Source of the DNA: Cheilinus undulatus
Lineage: Eukaryota > Chordata > Actinopteri > Labriformes > Labridae
Direction: 5' to 3'
Length of the DNA stretch: 64,000 nt
Assembly: GCF_018320785.1 (NCBI RefSeq)
Contig: NC_054867.1
Span: 51,063,355-51,127,354, forward strand
In this document: positions 1 to 13,560 of the stretch, one piece after another
Position numbering within the stretch: the stretch's first letter is position 1
How the letters are laid out: each line of letters begins with the position of its first letter
The notes under the pieces: model-generated
Told to the model about the DNA's origin: nothing
What the model saw: only the letters and a program-made list of their open reading frames with translations
Database searches by the model: none
Translations under genes and position numbers: made by a program

Positions 1-1023
1 ACCTATAAAAAGGTGCAGAACCTGTAAGTGATGGACAAGATTTTTATATCTTAATATTTTAGCTTTGAACACTGTTAGCTTGGTTGAGTAAAATCAAGCT
101 CCCATTTTAAAAGGATAAAGTACAGTATTTGTCTATGTGAAACACGAGTTACCACAACATGCATTACTGTTATGTATATTTCTGTTAAAGCTCTATCATT
201 GTAGACTTATCATGACGCTCAATCTCAGTAACATCCTTAACCCTCTGAACCCAGCTGGATTGCTGAAGATGCCAAGCGGTAGCACATGCGTTGTTTACAA
301 TATCTCTGGAACCATGAAATTGATCTCTATAGAGTAAATTATGATTGGAAGCTGACTTAGCAGTCAGTTCTCCATTTTAACACTGGAGGTAAAATACAAC
401 AACTTCCTGTTAGTCTGTTGGCCAATCACAATGCTCCAAATTCTTCCTCTATTGTTTTCTTGGCAGAAGTGACCAATCAGGGCCAGCCAAAGATCATTGA
501 GAGACAAGTCAGTTATTCTCCTGTTTGGAAAGATAAGAAAAAAAAATGGTCCTTTTGGGCCCAAATAATGAAAAGAGGATGTTTACACTCCTTAATAGAG
601 ATTCATGTGCATATCTGTGCACTGGAATATCACATGTGCACAAAACATGAACTGGTTTTATGGAGATAAATGATAGTGATAGTTTCTGTTGTGTGTTAGT
701 TTGCTTGTTGCTGTTTGATTCCTCTGATGGACAAGGCCTGTAGTAGATCCTGCAGATGTGAAAAGGCTTGTTAATTGCTGATCTGGGTGTGATATTTTTT
801 TTTTAACTTAATATCTCTGAAAGTGGTCATATTAAGGTCTAAAAACATCTATTTACACGTTTTGCATTAAAACTTAGAAATAGAATAGCTGAGACTTGGA
901 TTTAAGGCTTTTCCCATATTTTTAAAAGCCTTAATCTTGACCATTGATTTTCCAACTTTTAATACTTATAAAGACTCTGCAGACACCCTGAACCAACCTC
1001 CTGAACTCCTCACTGATCCTCAC
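1..1023 (-). other. lmcd1: lmcd1 intron 3 (partial)
   Basis: The donor GTGAGG follows exon 3 immediately at 1023. I looked for the next PET/LIM exon on the minus strand down to position 1 and saw none, so this is intron. No clear mobile element was recognised. Confidence 0.7.
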
Positions 1024-2147
1024 CAGTGTCTGGTTGAGACCGGCCGGTGCCCAGTCGTATGTCGTGGTGTTGAAGGTCGGGTCTTTACGTGACACAACAG
1101 GATTGGTCACAATCATGCGGTTCCTCTTGTACATGCGAAGGCCACCGCCTCCTTTGATTTTTGCTGTTAGATGAGTGCAGGGTGAGTCTGCGAGCAGGCG
1201 CCCCATCCTCTGGTCATCTTCAGCGTCAGTTCCAGGAGCATGGTCGACCGTACTGCAGCCACAGGCGATACAGGCTTTCCTGTCCAGAGGACGGTTCAGA
1301 AAAAGTGAGGAGAAAAAGAAAATGTCAAACAAAAGTATGACTAAGGAGAAGCTTTGAGAGAATGTTTAAGGACCAAAGACTTTGGTTGTGACCAAATTCA
1401 AGGTGAATGGTACTGTTACCTTGCAACCTTTACACCTGCAACGCCACCAGCTTCCATAACTATCATCACATAACCTATTGCTGTACAAATAATAATAAGT
1501 TTCAAACTGATGGCAATGTTTTATCACTCCATGTTTGAATCTGTCCTAACCTTTGGCATCATTTCCTTTCATTAGGGGATAAAAAGGGGTTAGAACAGTT
1601 TGTTAAGGTTGCCAGTAAAATTGTCGGTATTAATTTACCTGATCTGTCTCTACCTTTTTTTTTTAGACGAGTGTAACCCCTAAGGCTCAGGACATCATAC
1701 AGTTTCCTGAGCATCCTCTTCATGCTGGCAGGAGATTCAGATTACCAAAAGCCAAATCCATCTGGATGAAAAATTCTTGTCCTTTCTTGTGGTTTCATAT
1801 TTATGCATTTCAGTGTTTGTCTGAATTTGGGAGATTGTGTTTCTCGTGTTTTAGGTTTTTTTTTGCCTGGCTGCAAAGCAAATTTGCCTTAGAGGACTAT
1901 AAAGTAAAACTAAAAAGTGTAAGGGGAGCCACAGAAGCTAAGTGCAGCAGGAACCTCAACAATGACAATTATCAATTAGACAAGAACATTACTAGAACAA
2001 TAATACTAGTTAGTCTTGTGGATCCTGTGATATAATGTCATTCACTTTTTTGTTGATTGTCAGTGACTTTAAAAATGTTGATGAACTTTAGGGAAAATAC
2101 AGTGATTTAAAGTTGAGGCCAAGAGTTTAAGATCTCCAGTGTTTTTT

Positions 2148-2184
<37 letters not shown>

Positions 2185-5100
2185 GAATTGATTGTTTGTA
2201 AAGGGAACATGTATAAACATAAATGTTGCCATATGATGCATTGTACCAGAGTTAGCTAAATTACACCAGCAGTCCATTAGCAGGTCACAATTAAAACATC
2301 CATTATAAATACATCACAAAGAAATCGATGTAACATGAAACAGTTACTCAAAGCTGCAAAACTGTAGGTCACCCACACACTCACATACACATAGGCACAT
2401 TCACACAGCCAGATTGAAAACAATAGTATAAAATCAGTGGGTACAGAATTGAGTGTCTTTCAGTAGATTTTTGAGTTTATTTTGAAGCTACCGATAGAAT
2501 CACAGTTCTCAATGCTGTCAGGGAGAGCGTTTCACTGAGTCGAGGCTTTCACAGAAAAAGCTGACTGGCCAAAAGCAGTTCGACAGAAGGGTACAGAACA
2601 ATCACTTATTGAAAATACCCTGGTAGATTTTATGGATTGCTTGCAAAAATTAATAAAGTGATGTAGTGGGGGAGGAGCCAAGACACAAAGTGGAGAACAG
2701 TTTAAAATTTTCAAAGCAGATGATGCTTTTCTAGAATGCTGCAGTGGTAATATTGCATAGATTTTTTTTTAATCTAGAGTTTTTAAGGTTTGTTTATACA
2801 GAGATTCCAGGGGTTTAATGGCTATTCCTCCAGCTTTTCCCCAACATGTGACACAACATGACAAATGAGAAAAGATCAAAGTGTGCATTAAAGTCTTTGC
2901 ATCATTCATTGAGACAATCTCTAATATGTCTAAAATGTGTCAGATTGTACCTGATGCTTTTGATAATTTATTTCACATGCTACTTAAAATTAAGATTTGA
3001 ATTGATTATTACACCACGATATTTAAACTCATACATACATTCAATGTAACATACATTCAAACCATGTGCTGTTTTGAGTTTTTGGCTTTGATTTTAGAGG
3101 GTGTGTGTTTTTAGCCTTAGATCTAAATGGGTCAATAGGAGCCTTAAAAAATTACAGCCTTTTCACTGTGACATAATCAGGCCCTTAATGCTCCATTTAA
3201 AGGTTGCAACCCTTGAATTCCAACACAATTTATGTTGCCTTATTGGGAAAGCATCATTAAACTTGTTGTTCGTGTAGACTTCAATTGGGAGCAGCCCCAC
3301 TGCTTTCACATGGCAACTCATGATTCTTGAATGTTTTATTTTTATTTCTCCAAACAGACTTCACAAATAAGCAGCAACAGAAATTACCAACAAAATGGCA
3401 AAAAAGACAAGAAAACAGAAACAAGCAAGCAAGCAAACAAAAAACACATATCATGTTCAGCCTCTGCATTTGTTATTGCCTTCATTTGAATAAACAGAGA
3501 AAAAAGGAGCAGAATAACCAAACACATACATGGTATACCACTCAAATACTGCTGCCATCTAATGGGTGCACCCGACTTTCCTCTTCCAACAGAAAGTTAA
3601 TTAAAAACATTTTAGGTTGTGCCAATCAGGCAAGAACCTTTTTAACTGCAGAAAAACTACAAATCAAAATCTTTTTTCTCACAACTCTACACCCTTCTCT
3701 AAGAGTGGAGACTCAGTAGGAAGAGAGGGGAAATAACTGAGAAACCACAAGGTCCATATCAAATTCCCTATTTTTTCTCCCTTTTCACAAAAAGTAACAC
3801 AAAAAGTGAAAAGAGCGTACCTCCAAGAGTGTGGCTGGAGTCCAGAACACCTCTGCTTACAAAGAAGACACGCTGCCGAGCCTCCTGCAGTCTGCTTCAC
3901 TGACATCTGAGAGGAAATACGAAATAAAAACATAGTGATGTTACACATCTAGAGCACGGACAGATAAAGTTATTTATTCCTTAAAAAAGATAAATACAAT
4001 TGAATTACAAGTTTAACCTGTGAGGTGAAGACTACAGAAATACTTAAAACAGCAAGTCTCTCTTCACTTAAGGATACTGTATGTGGTTACACATTGCGTT
4101 ATCTCTCTTTTTCCTTTGTATCATAAACAAAAACTGCTTTAAACAAATTTCAAAGCTACACTGTTGTGTTGGCTGACGTGTTTATTCTCTACCAAGAACT
4201 CACACATTGTGTAGTTTATGTTAACTTCAGTGAATATACTCCATCTTGCAGCTGGATTCATAAAAGCATCAAAAAGTTGAATAAGTATAAAATCATTTAC
4301 AAACAGATGCATATTAGTAAACTCATGAGAGTTCTGTAGTAACTGTGAACTCTGCCATATTCAGTAAGCTGAGGAGATGATGAACAGTTTACTGAGTTAT
4401 CATAGCTTTAACTAAGAATCTGAACTCAAATAAATCAAGCACATGTTTTTCTTCTTATTGTTTATACAACAGGCCGAAGTGATGGTGACTACGCCGACAT
4501 GTGAAGAAGTGTTAAATGAGAAAGAAAAGATGTTGTTTTAACTTTTCTCAGAGAGTGGGAGGAAGAGAAAGGATCAAACACACTCACATGAACATGCAGC
4601 TTCATGATCTCATCGATCCACCCAGTGACTTCATCATCCCTGAACTAACAAACAGTCTCTATCTCTCGCTCCAGCTCTCGCCTTTACAACCTCCTCCTAT
4701 TCAACTCTATTTTCTTTTTCACTCTTCTGACCTCACTCTGCCTCTTCATTTATCAATTTTCTACTAAGAAAACAAGCATGCCTACATCCTCTCAGCACCA
4801 TAATGGCAACATACATATAAAACATTCTCTCCAAGCTCGCCCCATTAAACGTATTCATGGGTCCAACACTGATTTAGAGCTGACATTTTTAATAAGTTAG
4901 CTTCAGTGATGAAAATTTAAATCTACTATTCTGAGTTGTTTAATGATAGAAATCTCTTCAGATGAGATCCTAATGAATGCCACACAGATGTATGTATTAC
5001 AGATGAGGCCTTTTTGTGTTTATGATAGTAAGAGTAGTAAGGATGAGAAGATGACGAGCAGACATCACCATACACTGAACAGTGTTTTGGAGATCATCAG

Positions 5101-8100
5101 TCTGGTATAAAAAAAAAAAAAAAAAAAAAAGCTGCACTCACTTTATTGGTACACTGAGTTGCATTAGAACAGGTGAAACGTTCAAGTTTGTGCTTCTGGT
5201 TTCTTCATCACTGCTTCACATGGTGCGCTCCCTCTCCCTCCCATGCAATAATCAGTTTGTGCTTGCAGAGTAGGGCTAGGCAATTAATCGCAAATTAGAC
5301 TAAATCACAATATGGTTTGCTGCACTTTACAAATCACAGAAGTTGCAATATTTGTCACATCCATGCTGCACATCCATGTGTGTGCATGTGCACAAGCATT
5401 GATACAGTGCTGAAGCCCAGAGTTGAAGCTGAAGCACAGTAAAGAGCACTTAACACTTGACAACTTGATTTTGGGGGTCAAAGGTGCTTGAACCATGATA
5501 CAGATGTGAGTGTGCTTCAAAGAGACAATGGATGGAAGTGAAACAACAAAACTTAGAAGAGGAAGAATAAAAATTAAAGCAAATAGAATAAATATCATCT
5601 TATAAATATCAAAAATATCAAAATCCGAAAGGGGCCAAAATCAAAAAGAGGATGTCCCCAAAGGCCAAACAAACATTGACAGTTATACAAACCTATCACC
5701 CATATTTTGAGAGGGTTCTCTCCAAAAAATCCTGTCGGATTGCGGCAGACAGAAGCAACAGGAGAAATAAATTAATAACTGTTATCTGATGTTTTCCTGA
5801 TTTATATCTGTGCAGACGGCTTAACAATGCAAGACCATTTAAAGATCAAAATAGTCTAAAAATGATGTTACATAACAAGCCAAACATCATTCAAGAATAA
5901 CCTGACAGTTTGTAAAGCCTCTGGCAGGAAACCTGACAACTGTTGTGCTAAAACAACCTGCTGACTGACCGTCCATCTGTTCATCTGTCAGCAGGTATTA
6001 ACAAAGCTCATCCGTCCTCAGGGAGACACTCATACACAGAGGATATATACAGTAGAGACAAGGCTTTTCAAAAAAGAACTAGCATGGATTTATCTCCCAT
6101 TCAGCCAGAGGAGTATTTCTGACATTTTAAACTGATGATGGAGGATAAACATGACTTTAGGCTTTATTCTATCCTAGAGTTGTGGGACGCACCTGTTGAG
6201 ATCAAGGTGAGAAAAATAAACATCTATTTATAGACCATGCTGTGTGCATTGGGACATTTCTATGCCAGGACAGGAAAGGACAAAGTCTGTCGTCACTACG
6301 TCAGGATAACATGGTAAAATTATAAAAAGTTTGTAATTGGGTATGCTTATTTATTCATCTCACTTAACTTGCTGAGAAACTGACACACAACCGTAAATTA
6401 AAAAGCTAATTGGCTAAACAAGAATCCCTTCCATTAATCGATAAACTTAATCCTTAATATTCCTATTGCACAATATTTGCATGACCCTTGGCGTCTGTAG
6501 ATGACACTGTGCTGACATCCCACACGTGACTGCTGACATTTGTCATATCAGCGACACAATAATAAACACACACTCTGTCAGTCAATGTATTCCTCAGAGA
6601 CATAAGGAAGTTATTCTTCAGCTGTTCTTGTTCGGCCATCATCACTGTGACCTTTTCAACACAAGCTGATCGGCGTGCTGTCTCTTAAAAGTCAAACCAA
6701 CACACTCTGTTTTACACCTCTAAACACACTCATCTGTCAGCTAATGATTGCTTCTCACTCTCTCTGCCTCTAACACCTCAGCTCATTAGCTATAGAAGAA
6801 ACATGAGCAACAAAAACAGTTACACAAACTAAAGCTGAGTAGATAAAGTAGAGAAGAGTGTGTAGTTAAAACATAAACAATATGTTGCTCGGAGTAGTTT
6901 ACATTCAGGTTCAATGATGGAAAAACTTGCGACAGCAACATAGACTGTATAAAAAGATGGACCTGAAAGTGAAGCCAAAACACCTGGAGGTGCACTCTCC
7001 GGTTGGCTGTAGTATAGGTCATAATATGCACCTTCTCACTGAGATGTAGAGTTTTTAGTGTTACTTTAACACTGCAAACTTAACTGTGTATGGAGGGCTG
7101 AAGGGAAAAAAAGCTTGGGACAGAACCAGCTACCAATGACTGCTGTGTAGGGTTATGGCACCAGGCATTTCAGGCTCCATCTCCTCAAAATGACATGTTT
7201 ACATCACCTGACATCCACAGAAAGCATGAGGTATTTATTCAAACTGTATGTTTACATGCAGCATCCAGGACCTGTTCAAAATGTTTAAATCAGAAAAGTC
7301 TGTGCTAACACTGCACTTTGGTAATGTTTTCTGACTTATACAGTTATGTTGCACAAGTTTTAGGCCTTTAGGGCAAGGTCAAGCTCGAAGGAATCTCTTT
7401 TGTCTGGGCCTTTTCACACAGGAGACTTCCAGCAGTTTGGCAGCCACTGGGACATCCACAGCATGACCAGGGGCTTATGGCAACCCTACAACCCATCCCG
7501 ACAGTAACTAGGCCCTGTTCACTTGCCAGATTTATCCCTTAATTTGCCCTAAAGGTGTAGACTTCATTGTTTTATTAACAGATTATTTTCCTATGCCCCT
7601 GGTTAAATGCAAGGACATCCAGAGCATGGCCTGAGTTGTGTCAATCCTCTTTCCTTTCAGGGGTGCCCTTAGAGTGTTTACTCGCCACATCTACACCTTA
7701 TTTAAGCCTTAATTTTTTTTACCAAAACATTGCCTTAAAGTTCTGTTTAACTACAGCGGTTAAAAATCCTTCTTCTTACACCTGAATGAAAGTCTATAAT
7801 AGTGCTGACAGTTTTATGTATTTATGATATGTCTAGGTAAATGATTTTGCAGTTTAGGAAGAAAAGAGCAAGAAATTCTTCATCATCCAAGTATAGGTGA
7901 AGGCTACTTAGCTAACATGAGCTAGTTCATGTTTCTTAACGATTGTATCAGGATCACTGTCAGCTGTCAGTCGGTGTTCTGTTGCTATATTGTTAGTTAA
8001 AGACAGTCCTATTCTGCTCAGGTTAACACAATATTTGCTGTCAGGATAAGGATTAGTCTGTTCAGTGCTACTGTACTCTTCCCCACTAGAACACTTAACA

Positions 8101-11100
8101 GCATTGACACACTTTTTGGTCCTCTGTGTTTTCTTCCAGTGACAGGCCTCTGTAGAGGGCTTGTCTCCATATCGATTAGTGGAGTGAGGACCAAAGTGGG
8201 GTCTGTGGTCCCTAGAGGGGCCTCAAGTGAGTGCCCCAGAAAGGCTAAATAAAAACAATGTGTGCTGCTTTGCAATGCTGGCAAAGCTGAGGAAATTTTG
8301 TGAGACAGCTTCATGGTAAATTTTGGGGCTACCAATTAATCTACAGAAAACTACCAATGTGTCTCAGACACATTGGCCATCTCAAAAAGCATGTATTTAG
8401 AGACATTTGACAGCTCTCATATCTCTCAATCACTGACTCACTGTTGTTTTTGTTCTTCCTGTAGATAAGAAATGCAATAAATACTTGATTAAAAAGTTTA
8501 TATCTAGAGCTTGTTTAATGGTATTCTTCCAAATTCAGCGATGACTCTCTGAGGAGGAAAAATGTGAGTCACATTAAGAGCAGACATGACTCGAAGGTTT
8601 GTCTTATTAAGACACAAACCTATTACTCATCCTTAAACCAGCCATGACAGAGATAATGATAAGTTTAATGTCTTTTTTGGTTGCTTTTGCCTTTTATGGA
8701 TAAAAGAGTCAAGAGATGACAGGAAACAACTGACAACATGATCACTGACATGCAACAAATAACCAAAACAGATCCATGGAGCTTTGGATTTTAACATCCC
8801 CAGTTACTGTTGATTGAAAACCAAAGAATCAAAAAATTTCAATAACTTTAACTGATAAATTTTAGAAATCAGAACCCTATAATAAATATCTGATTAATGA
8901 TCCTGTGTTCAGAGTTTATTTTGCAGAACTTCTGCTAAGCTGAACACTAGCAGCCTCCAGTAAATCTGATGGATCTATTTTAATCCACTGACATGGAAAA
9001 GTATTGTTATTTTTCTAAATAAGAAATAACTGCCAAATGATAAATATGAGCCGAGTGAGAGATGTATTTCCTTAGAAACAGTAAAGCGTGGCAGCTCTAT
9101 ATTTAGGAGTCTGATAAGGCGAGTATGTTGTATTTGGACCACTTGGCTGAGGCTTGCTGAGTAATTCTAAACATGTTGGCTATGTGAAGGGGAAACTGCA
9201 GGAAACGCTGTGAGATAAGAAGCTGTAGGTCAAAGAGGCGGAGAGTTGACCTGATGGAGTTAACATCCTAAATGTGAGGAAATTAACTCCATCAGTGTTT
9301 CAGATGGCATCCTGGATATTTCCTGTTATTCTCCAGCTACAGTAAAACCAGACAATGTGACACAAATAAGCTGGAATTTACATATTAGAGATGCACTGAT
9401 CATGAAAATAAGTGTTGATAAAAATGCCAAGGGCAAACTTATTCAACATAAGATACGTAACAGATATTATTACGCTCCTCCAAGATTAAATAATATGGGA
9501 TTAATGGTTGTGTTGGAAGTGTAAAACTTAAATCCATGCGTTAAGGGATTGTCAAATGGTCTTCACAATATGGAATTGTGTTTTGTATCTTCTGGAGGAT
9601 TGGCTAAAACTATTATTACATACCTGAAACGCCCCAGTTATGTCTCCTCAGAGATAAAACATTTGTTCCTAATTTAGACAAATACTCATTTAGAGTTTGA
9701 CAACATGTGCTGGATAATCTTGAAATTATGGAAAAAGACCAAAATTCTGATAATAAAAATGTGGAAAGAAGATGTGATGGTAAAAGTTGCATGTGAAAAA
9801 ATTCTTGGGGAACTTAAACCAGAAAAATGACATCTCAGAGAAGCAATGGGATAATTTTGGTTGTCATATTTTGGAAGAAAGAGCCTGATATTGTACATTG
9901 GTATATTTGTAAAGTTTTGCATTAATGATGCTTCTATATTATTGAATCTGATGTCTGTTGTGTTTTCTGTCTGTTCTATTTGCATTTATAGATCTGTTTT
10001 AGTTTGTTTTTATTTTTTTTACTGATAAAAGCAAATAAAATTGGAATACCCAGGATAAAAAATAAAAGGCATCACATCCCTTATAATTACGTATTAAGTC
10101 AGCACTCCTTACTTAATTACAGTATCTTAATTTTCTATTTTAGTGAATATGTTTCATGCTATAATGTGCTGTCCTGAACAGATGTTTGAGTCTTTTGCCA
10201 TTTATGTTTTAAAACTCTCAGTTCAAGGTTATTTCCTGAAGGTTTCATTTATTAATTCATTCATATGAGATACATTAAAATAACATGGTAGAATGGCATG
10301 TCAAGAAAAAGAAAGCTGCTGCAATGCTAACATATGCAAAGAAATAAGCACAGAAAAACTAAATCCTGCTAATACAAATGACAACTGAAAAAACTACATA
10401 ATTTTTGCACATTAAAAAGTCAGCTGAATGCCGTGTTTAACTATTACATGACTGGCTACTTTGCTTTTATAGATCCAGGAGTTTTTTCACCAAACATCAA
10501 GAACAGATTTAGGTTTATTTGGCTACATTAAACAAAACGAGTGGACTAGAATTGCACACTGTATTAAATAATTTTGAAGTTAAAAGTCAAACAACTCCAG
10601 GGCGCGCTGGTAGTCGAGTGGTTAAGGTGCGCACCATGTACGCAGGGGACCCAGGTTTGAATCCGGCCCGTGGCACTGTTTCCTGCATGTCTTTCCCCAC
10701 TCTCTTCCCTGTTTCTGACTCTATCCACTGTCCTCTCTCTAATAAAGGCACGAAAAAGCCCAAAAATAAATCTTGTGGACAACAGTAACAGGAGTTAAAA
10801 GCTTTCTATGATGATTTATTTTTCCCTGGAAACAGATATCTTCATTCAAGTGCAGCCAACAGTCGATTTTTAATGAAAAATGCAACTTGAGCTACAAATC
10901 TATCTGACTCTGTGCTGGTAAAACCAATCTGTGTTTAGATTTCCTATCTACCTGAAACTCTTCTAAAGTGATTGATCAGAAATTGTTTTAAAAAGTCTTG
11001 TTTTCTTCTTGTCGTGATGACAGACATGAAAAAGTTTGACTTTCTACTTTTTATAAATTTTCATCATAATATCAATTCCCTTAAACTGCAAGTAAATCAC

Positions 11101-13333
11101 ACTGAAACTGGTTCCTTTTTCAGGATCATACTGCTGAAGTGAGTGAAAGTGAAGCTGTAGCATTGATAATTGTCTACTCATGAACTGAGACTCAACAGAT
11201 ATAAGGACCGCTTCCCGGGGTATTATAGACAAAGAGCTGATGCGTCTGCAGAGTAAATGCTACAAGGAAAACTGGTTTGAAAAATGTTTGATGCTAACTT
11301 AATGCTTAAATGAAGCTCTAGTGTAAGTTCAGTCAGGAAGACTATGGATTCACATTTTCAGTCTAAGTTCTCTCTAATAATTCCACACTCACATCAATTA
11401 TTGTCTGCTATTAATTGCTGAATCTGCCTCACAAGGGGACGCCATTGTCTGTGGGCTTTAATTGTCTGTGGGATGTTACCGGGGAATCAGCTGTCTTGTC
11501 ACACGGCCTTATCTAGCCAATCGCACGACACCTCTCCCTCATTGTTCGACAGTCATTGCTCTGCTCTCCTTTTTAAATATGCCTTTCTCTCTCCCCTAGT
11601 TCTCTCATGCTGACGTTTCACGTGTCCCTCCACCACCCCAATCACTGCCAGTCCACAGAACAGAGCCATCAAGTCCTAAACATCTGCAATCCCTCAAGCT
11701 CCACCACCAGTATCCGGACTCCATGGGGGATTTATTTCGTTGCTGCTCGGACCAGTCAGTCCTCGATCTCAGAAACTCCCCATAGAGTCTATGTGCCAAA
11801 GAAATTCTGTCAAGTTAATTAATTCCATGTCACTCATTATTAAACATTTCCTTTTCTATACAATGTGTCTCTCCTGATTGAAATATAAATACGGAGGGCA
11901 TACAGTCCATCATCTAACAGACAATGACGGATGATAGCTGTGGGCTTTCAAATTGCTGTGTGTGTAAGAACAATAAACCCAATCAAAAATGTCAATTACA
12001 ACTGTCCTTAAAAACAGACAAAGCATTTTACAGGACAAGAGTAGATTAGAATTCCTCTGTTTCACTTAAGGTAGCCTCTGCATTCAGTAATAAAAAATCA
12101 ATTTGAGGCCTTGTTTTTCAAAGGAAAGTTGTTTTAAAATTTGTATTTAATTCTCTCCTTAAACAATGCTACATCTTCACAGAATAAATTATGTCATAAT
12201 TCAAGCTTCCCATTTGTGACATTGCAGCTTTCTCCAGTCATATTATATCACGAATAAATAATATTTTACTGTTTGGACTTTTGGTGAATGAAATATCCAG
12301 GATAATTAGACATTTTGACCTTTCCTATTTTTGTGGTAAATTGATGATAATGGATAAAATGTTTAAATTGCAGCACTTGTCATCTTTATCTAGTCTGACA
12401 GTTTTGTTTTGTGCTTACAGAGATACTGTATCACCCCCATATCCCCAAAGCCCATTGTGTATTTGTGTGGGTTATTTCCATCCTGGTGATGGTAGCTTTT
12501 CCAGCTCTGGGGTATAAAGGGAGACATGAGGGGATCAAACCCTGGACAGGTGACACTAATCCATCAGGTTATCTGCCTCAGACTGATGTGACACCTGATT
12601 GGACAAATTACAGGAGGGGATCTGTAGGAGACAAACTACATGGCTACAGGAACAGATCCAGTGGGGGGTTCATATCCTTGTGGTCCTGGATTACCTTCCC
12701 TGACTGAATTAGAAACCTCCAGCTGTTTGATATGAATGGATGTGGGACGCAGAGAGATTCATACACATAATGGCTCAAACCGACAGTAAGAACCCCATTA
12801 CATCCTTTCCTTCTAGCCCTTCATTCTTCCTGAGCACATTTTTTGGTAATGAAACTTCTACATAGAGTGGAAATTTTATAAATCTGTTGGCAATGTTTCA
12901 ATACCTGCAATTAAAAAATAAAATAAAACAAGAATTTTCCCAATTGTGGGGGAGTACCTCTATTTTGTTGCAGTGTGATTCAAACAGGTATCAACATCCT
13001 TTGGCTTTACTATATTTGAGTCAAAGTTTTAGTATCTTTCATCATGACAAGTGTAGTGTATTCTGACTTAAAGCAACCTGTTACGACCTTCAAACTGATG
13101 ACCACAACTCTTGTCTGGATGATTTAAACAAGAAAGATTCAGAGTTCTTTGGTGACTTTAATTCAGGTCATCTGAACTACATAAAGACTTTTATTGAAGA
13201 CCAATTTCTCCAAAACACCATCATCAAACACTAGACTAAATGATCCTTTACTATTCTTAAAGCGCTAGTGATAGGAATTACAGCTGTATAAATGTTTCTG
13301 TCTTACCTTCTCCATGGCTGAGCTCACGTCCAT
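1024..13333 (-). CDS. lmcd1: lmcd1, LIM and cysteine-rich domains protein 1, 5' part (3 coding exons; 3' end outside window)
   Basis: Coding exons on the minus strand are 13307-13333 (MDVSSAMEK), 3821-3906 and 1024-1279. Each is bounded by AG and GT, and the phases fit, giving 123 residues. The joined protein has an N-terminal Cys-rich module with CxxC pairs (C22/C25, C41/C44, C46), then the start of a PET domain containing MYKRNRMIVTNP and KDPTFNTTTYDWAP. These stretches fit LMCD1 better than testin or prickle. The remaining PET sequence and the two LIM domains must lie left of position 1. LMCD1 family proteins are cytoplasmic/nuclear cofactors known to restrain GATA6 and act in striated muscle; that role is family knowledge, not seen here. 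The start at 13333 is chosen because the short first exon resembles the short first coding exon of the human gene. Intron 1 is about 9.4 kb and repeat-bearing. Confidence 0.9.
1280..3820 (-). other. lmcd1: lmcd1 intron 2
   Basis: This intron runs from donor GTACGC after exon 2 to the acceptor CTGGACAG before exon 3. It holds an ATT microsatellite near 2152-2184. Sequence at about 2480-2830 reads like an old interspersed repeat, but I could not assign it to a class. No coding exon was seen. Confidence 0.7.
2152..2184 (+). repeat. (ATT)n microsatellite
   Basis: About eleven uninterrupted ATT/TTA units lie in lmcd1 intron 2. Confidence 0.95.
3907..9404 (-). other. lmcd1: lmcd1 intron 1, distal part
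   Basis: No coding exon was recognised. Small items include the end of a MITE starting GTAGGGCTAGGCAATTAATC near 5271. Near 6935-7035 is a piece of a common fish repeat containing TAGACTGTATAAAAAGATGG. Two short perfect inverted repeats lie at 8354-8376 and 9251-9295. The rest looks like unique AT-rich intron. Confidence 0.5.
5108..5130 (+). repeat. poly(A) tract
   Basis: A run of about 23 A lies in lmcd1 intron 1. No recognisable retroposon body precedes it. Confidence 0.9.
9405..10060 (+). mobile_element. L1/Tx1-like LINE, decayed 3' end of ORF2 plus tail
   Basis: Conceptual translation shows, in order, YYYAPPRLNNMG, CWKCKT followed by a stop, IHALRDCQM, and later IILKLWKK and MWKEDVMVKVACEK. 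This is the order of the Cys/Trp-rich C-terminal region of L1/Tx1-type reverse-transcriptase proteins (CWKC, HxLWxC, ILRNWK, WKEDMVKVASFE). Frame breaks and stops show that it is dead. The 3' side is AT-rich, with AATAAA-like tails near 10030-10065. It lies inside lmcd1 intron 1. Confidence 0.7.
10600..10774 (+). mobile_element. tRNA-derived SINE, type A
   Basis: The 5' part has an A-box-like segment (GGTAGTCGAGTGGTTAAGG) and a B-box (GGTTTGAATCC), as in pol III promoters of tRNA origin. The body continues with TTTCCCCACTCTCTTCCCTG, then CTAATAAAGGCA and a tail CCCAAAAATAAATCTT. The same body and tail recur at 40946 (+) and at 30922, 49551 and 50872 (-). No clean target-site duplication was seen for this copy. 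Confidence 0.85.
10775..13306 (-). other. lmcd1: lmcd1 intron 1, proximal part
   Basis: Apart from the weak LTR-like block at 11400-11890, I see no gene here. A 98-codon plus-strand frame at 12411-12707 matches nothing I recognise and has no coding hallmarks. Confidence 0.5.
11400..11890 (+). mobile_element. Possible LTR-like repeat (weak)
   Basis: This stretch has more C than its surroundings. It contains a TTTTAAATAT box near 11571, a later ATTAAACATTTCC signal, and a CAATGTGTCTCTCCTGATTG end resembling U5 sequences of fish LTR retroelements. No paired LTR, primer-binding site or protein-coding segment was found. The call rests on general appearance. Confidence 0.25.
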
Positions 13334-13560
13334 GTTGCTCACTGTCTGTCTGTCGGCGTTGTGACTCCTCTATTCGTCAGCTCTCCCTCTCTTCAGCTCT
13401 TCCAGAACAATGAGACTTTAAATTCCTCTCCTGTCGACCACACTTCCTCTCTCTCCGCCCACAGTCACTCCTGCCGCCGCTCCGCTCTGCCGGCTCTCCA
13501 CAGCCCACTGCACTTTCACCGTCTAGACTTTCATCTCATTCCTGCTGAATGAAACATCAC
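13334..13560 (-). promoter_or_regulatory. lmcd1: Putative lmcd1 promoter / 5'UTR
   Basis: Immediately upstream of the lmcd1 start codon the sequence becomes C+G-richer than the flanks. On the minus strand it includes a TTTAAAG element near 13415. The transcription start cannot be fixed from sequence. Confidence 0.35.

Noticed and set aside
7395-7505. Short coding-like stretch (FGSHWDIHSMTRGLW)
   Set aside because: About 28 codons, no splice sites of matching phase, no family recognised.
10600-10680. A functional tRNA gene at the SINE head
   Set aside because: A- and B-boxes are present, but the acceptor stem does not pair and the sequence continues directly into the SINE body. The same head recurs as a repeat.
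12281-12707. Overlapping 78- and 98-codon plus-strand frames
   Set aside because: No recognisable domain, no splice context, inside lmcd1 intron 1 on the opposite strand, and similar in size to chance frames nearby.
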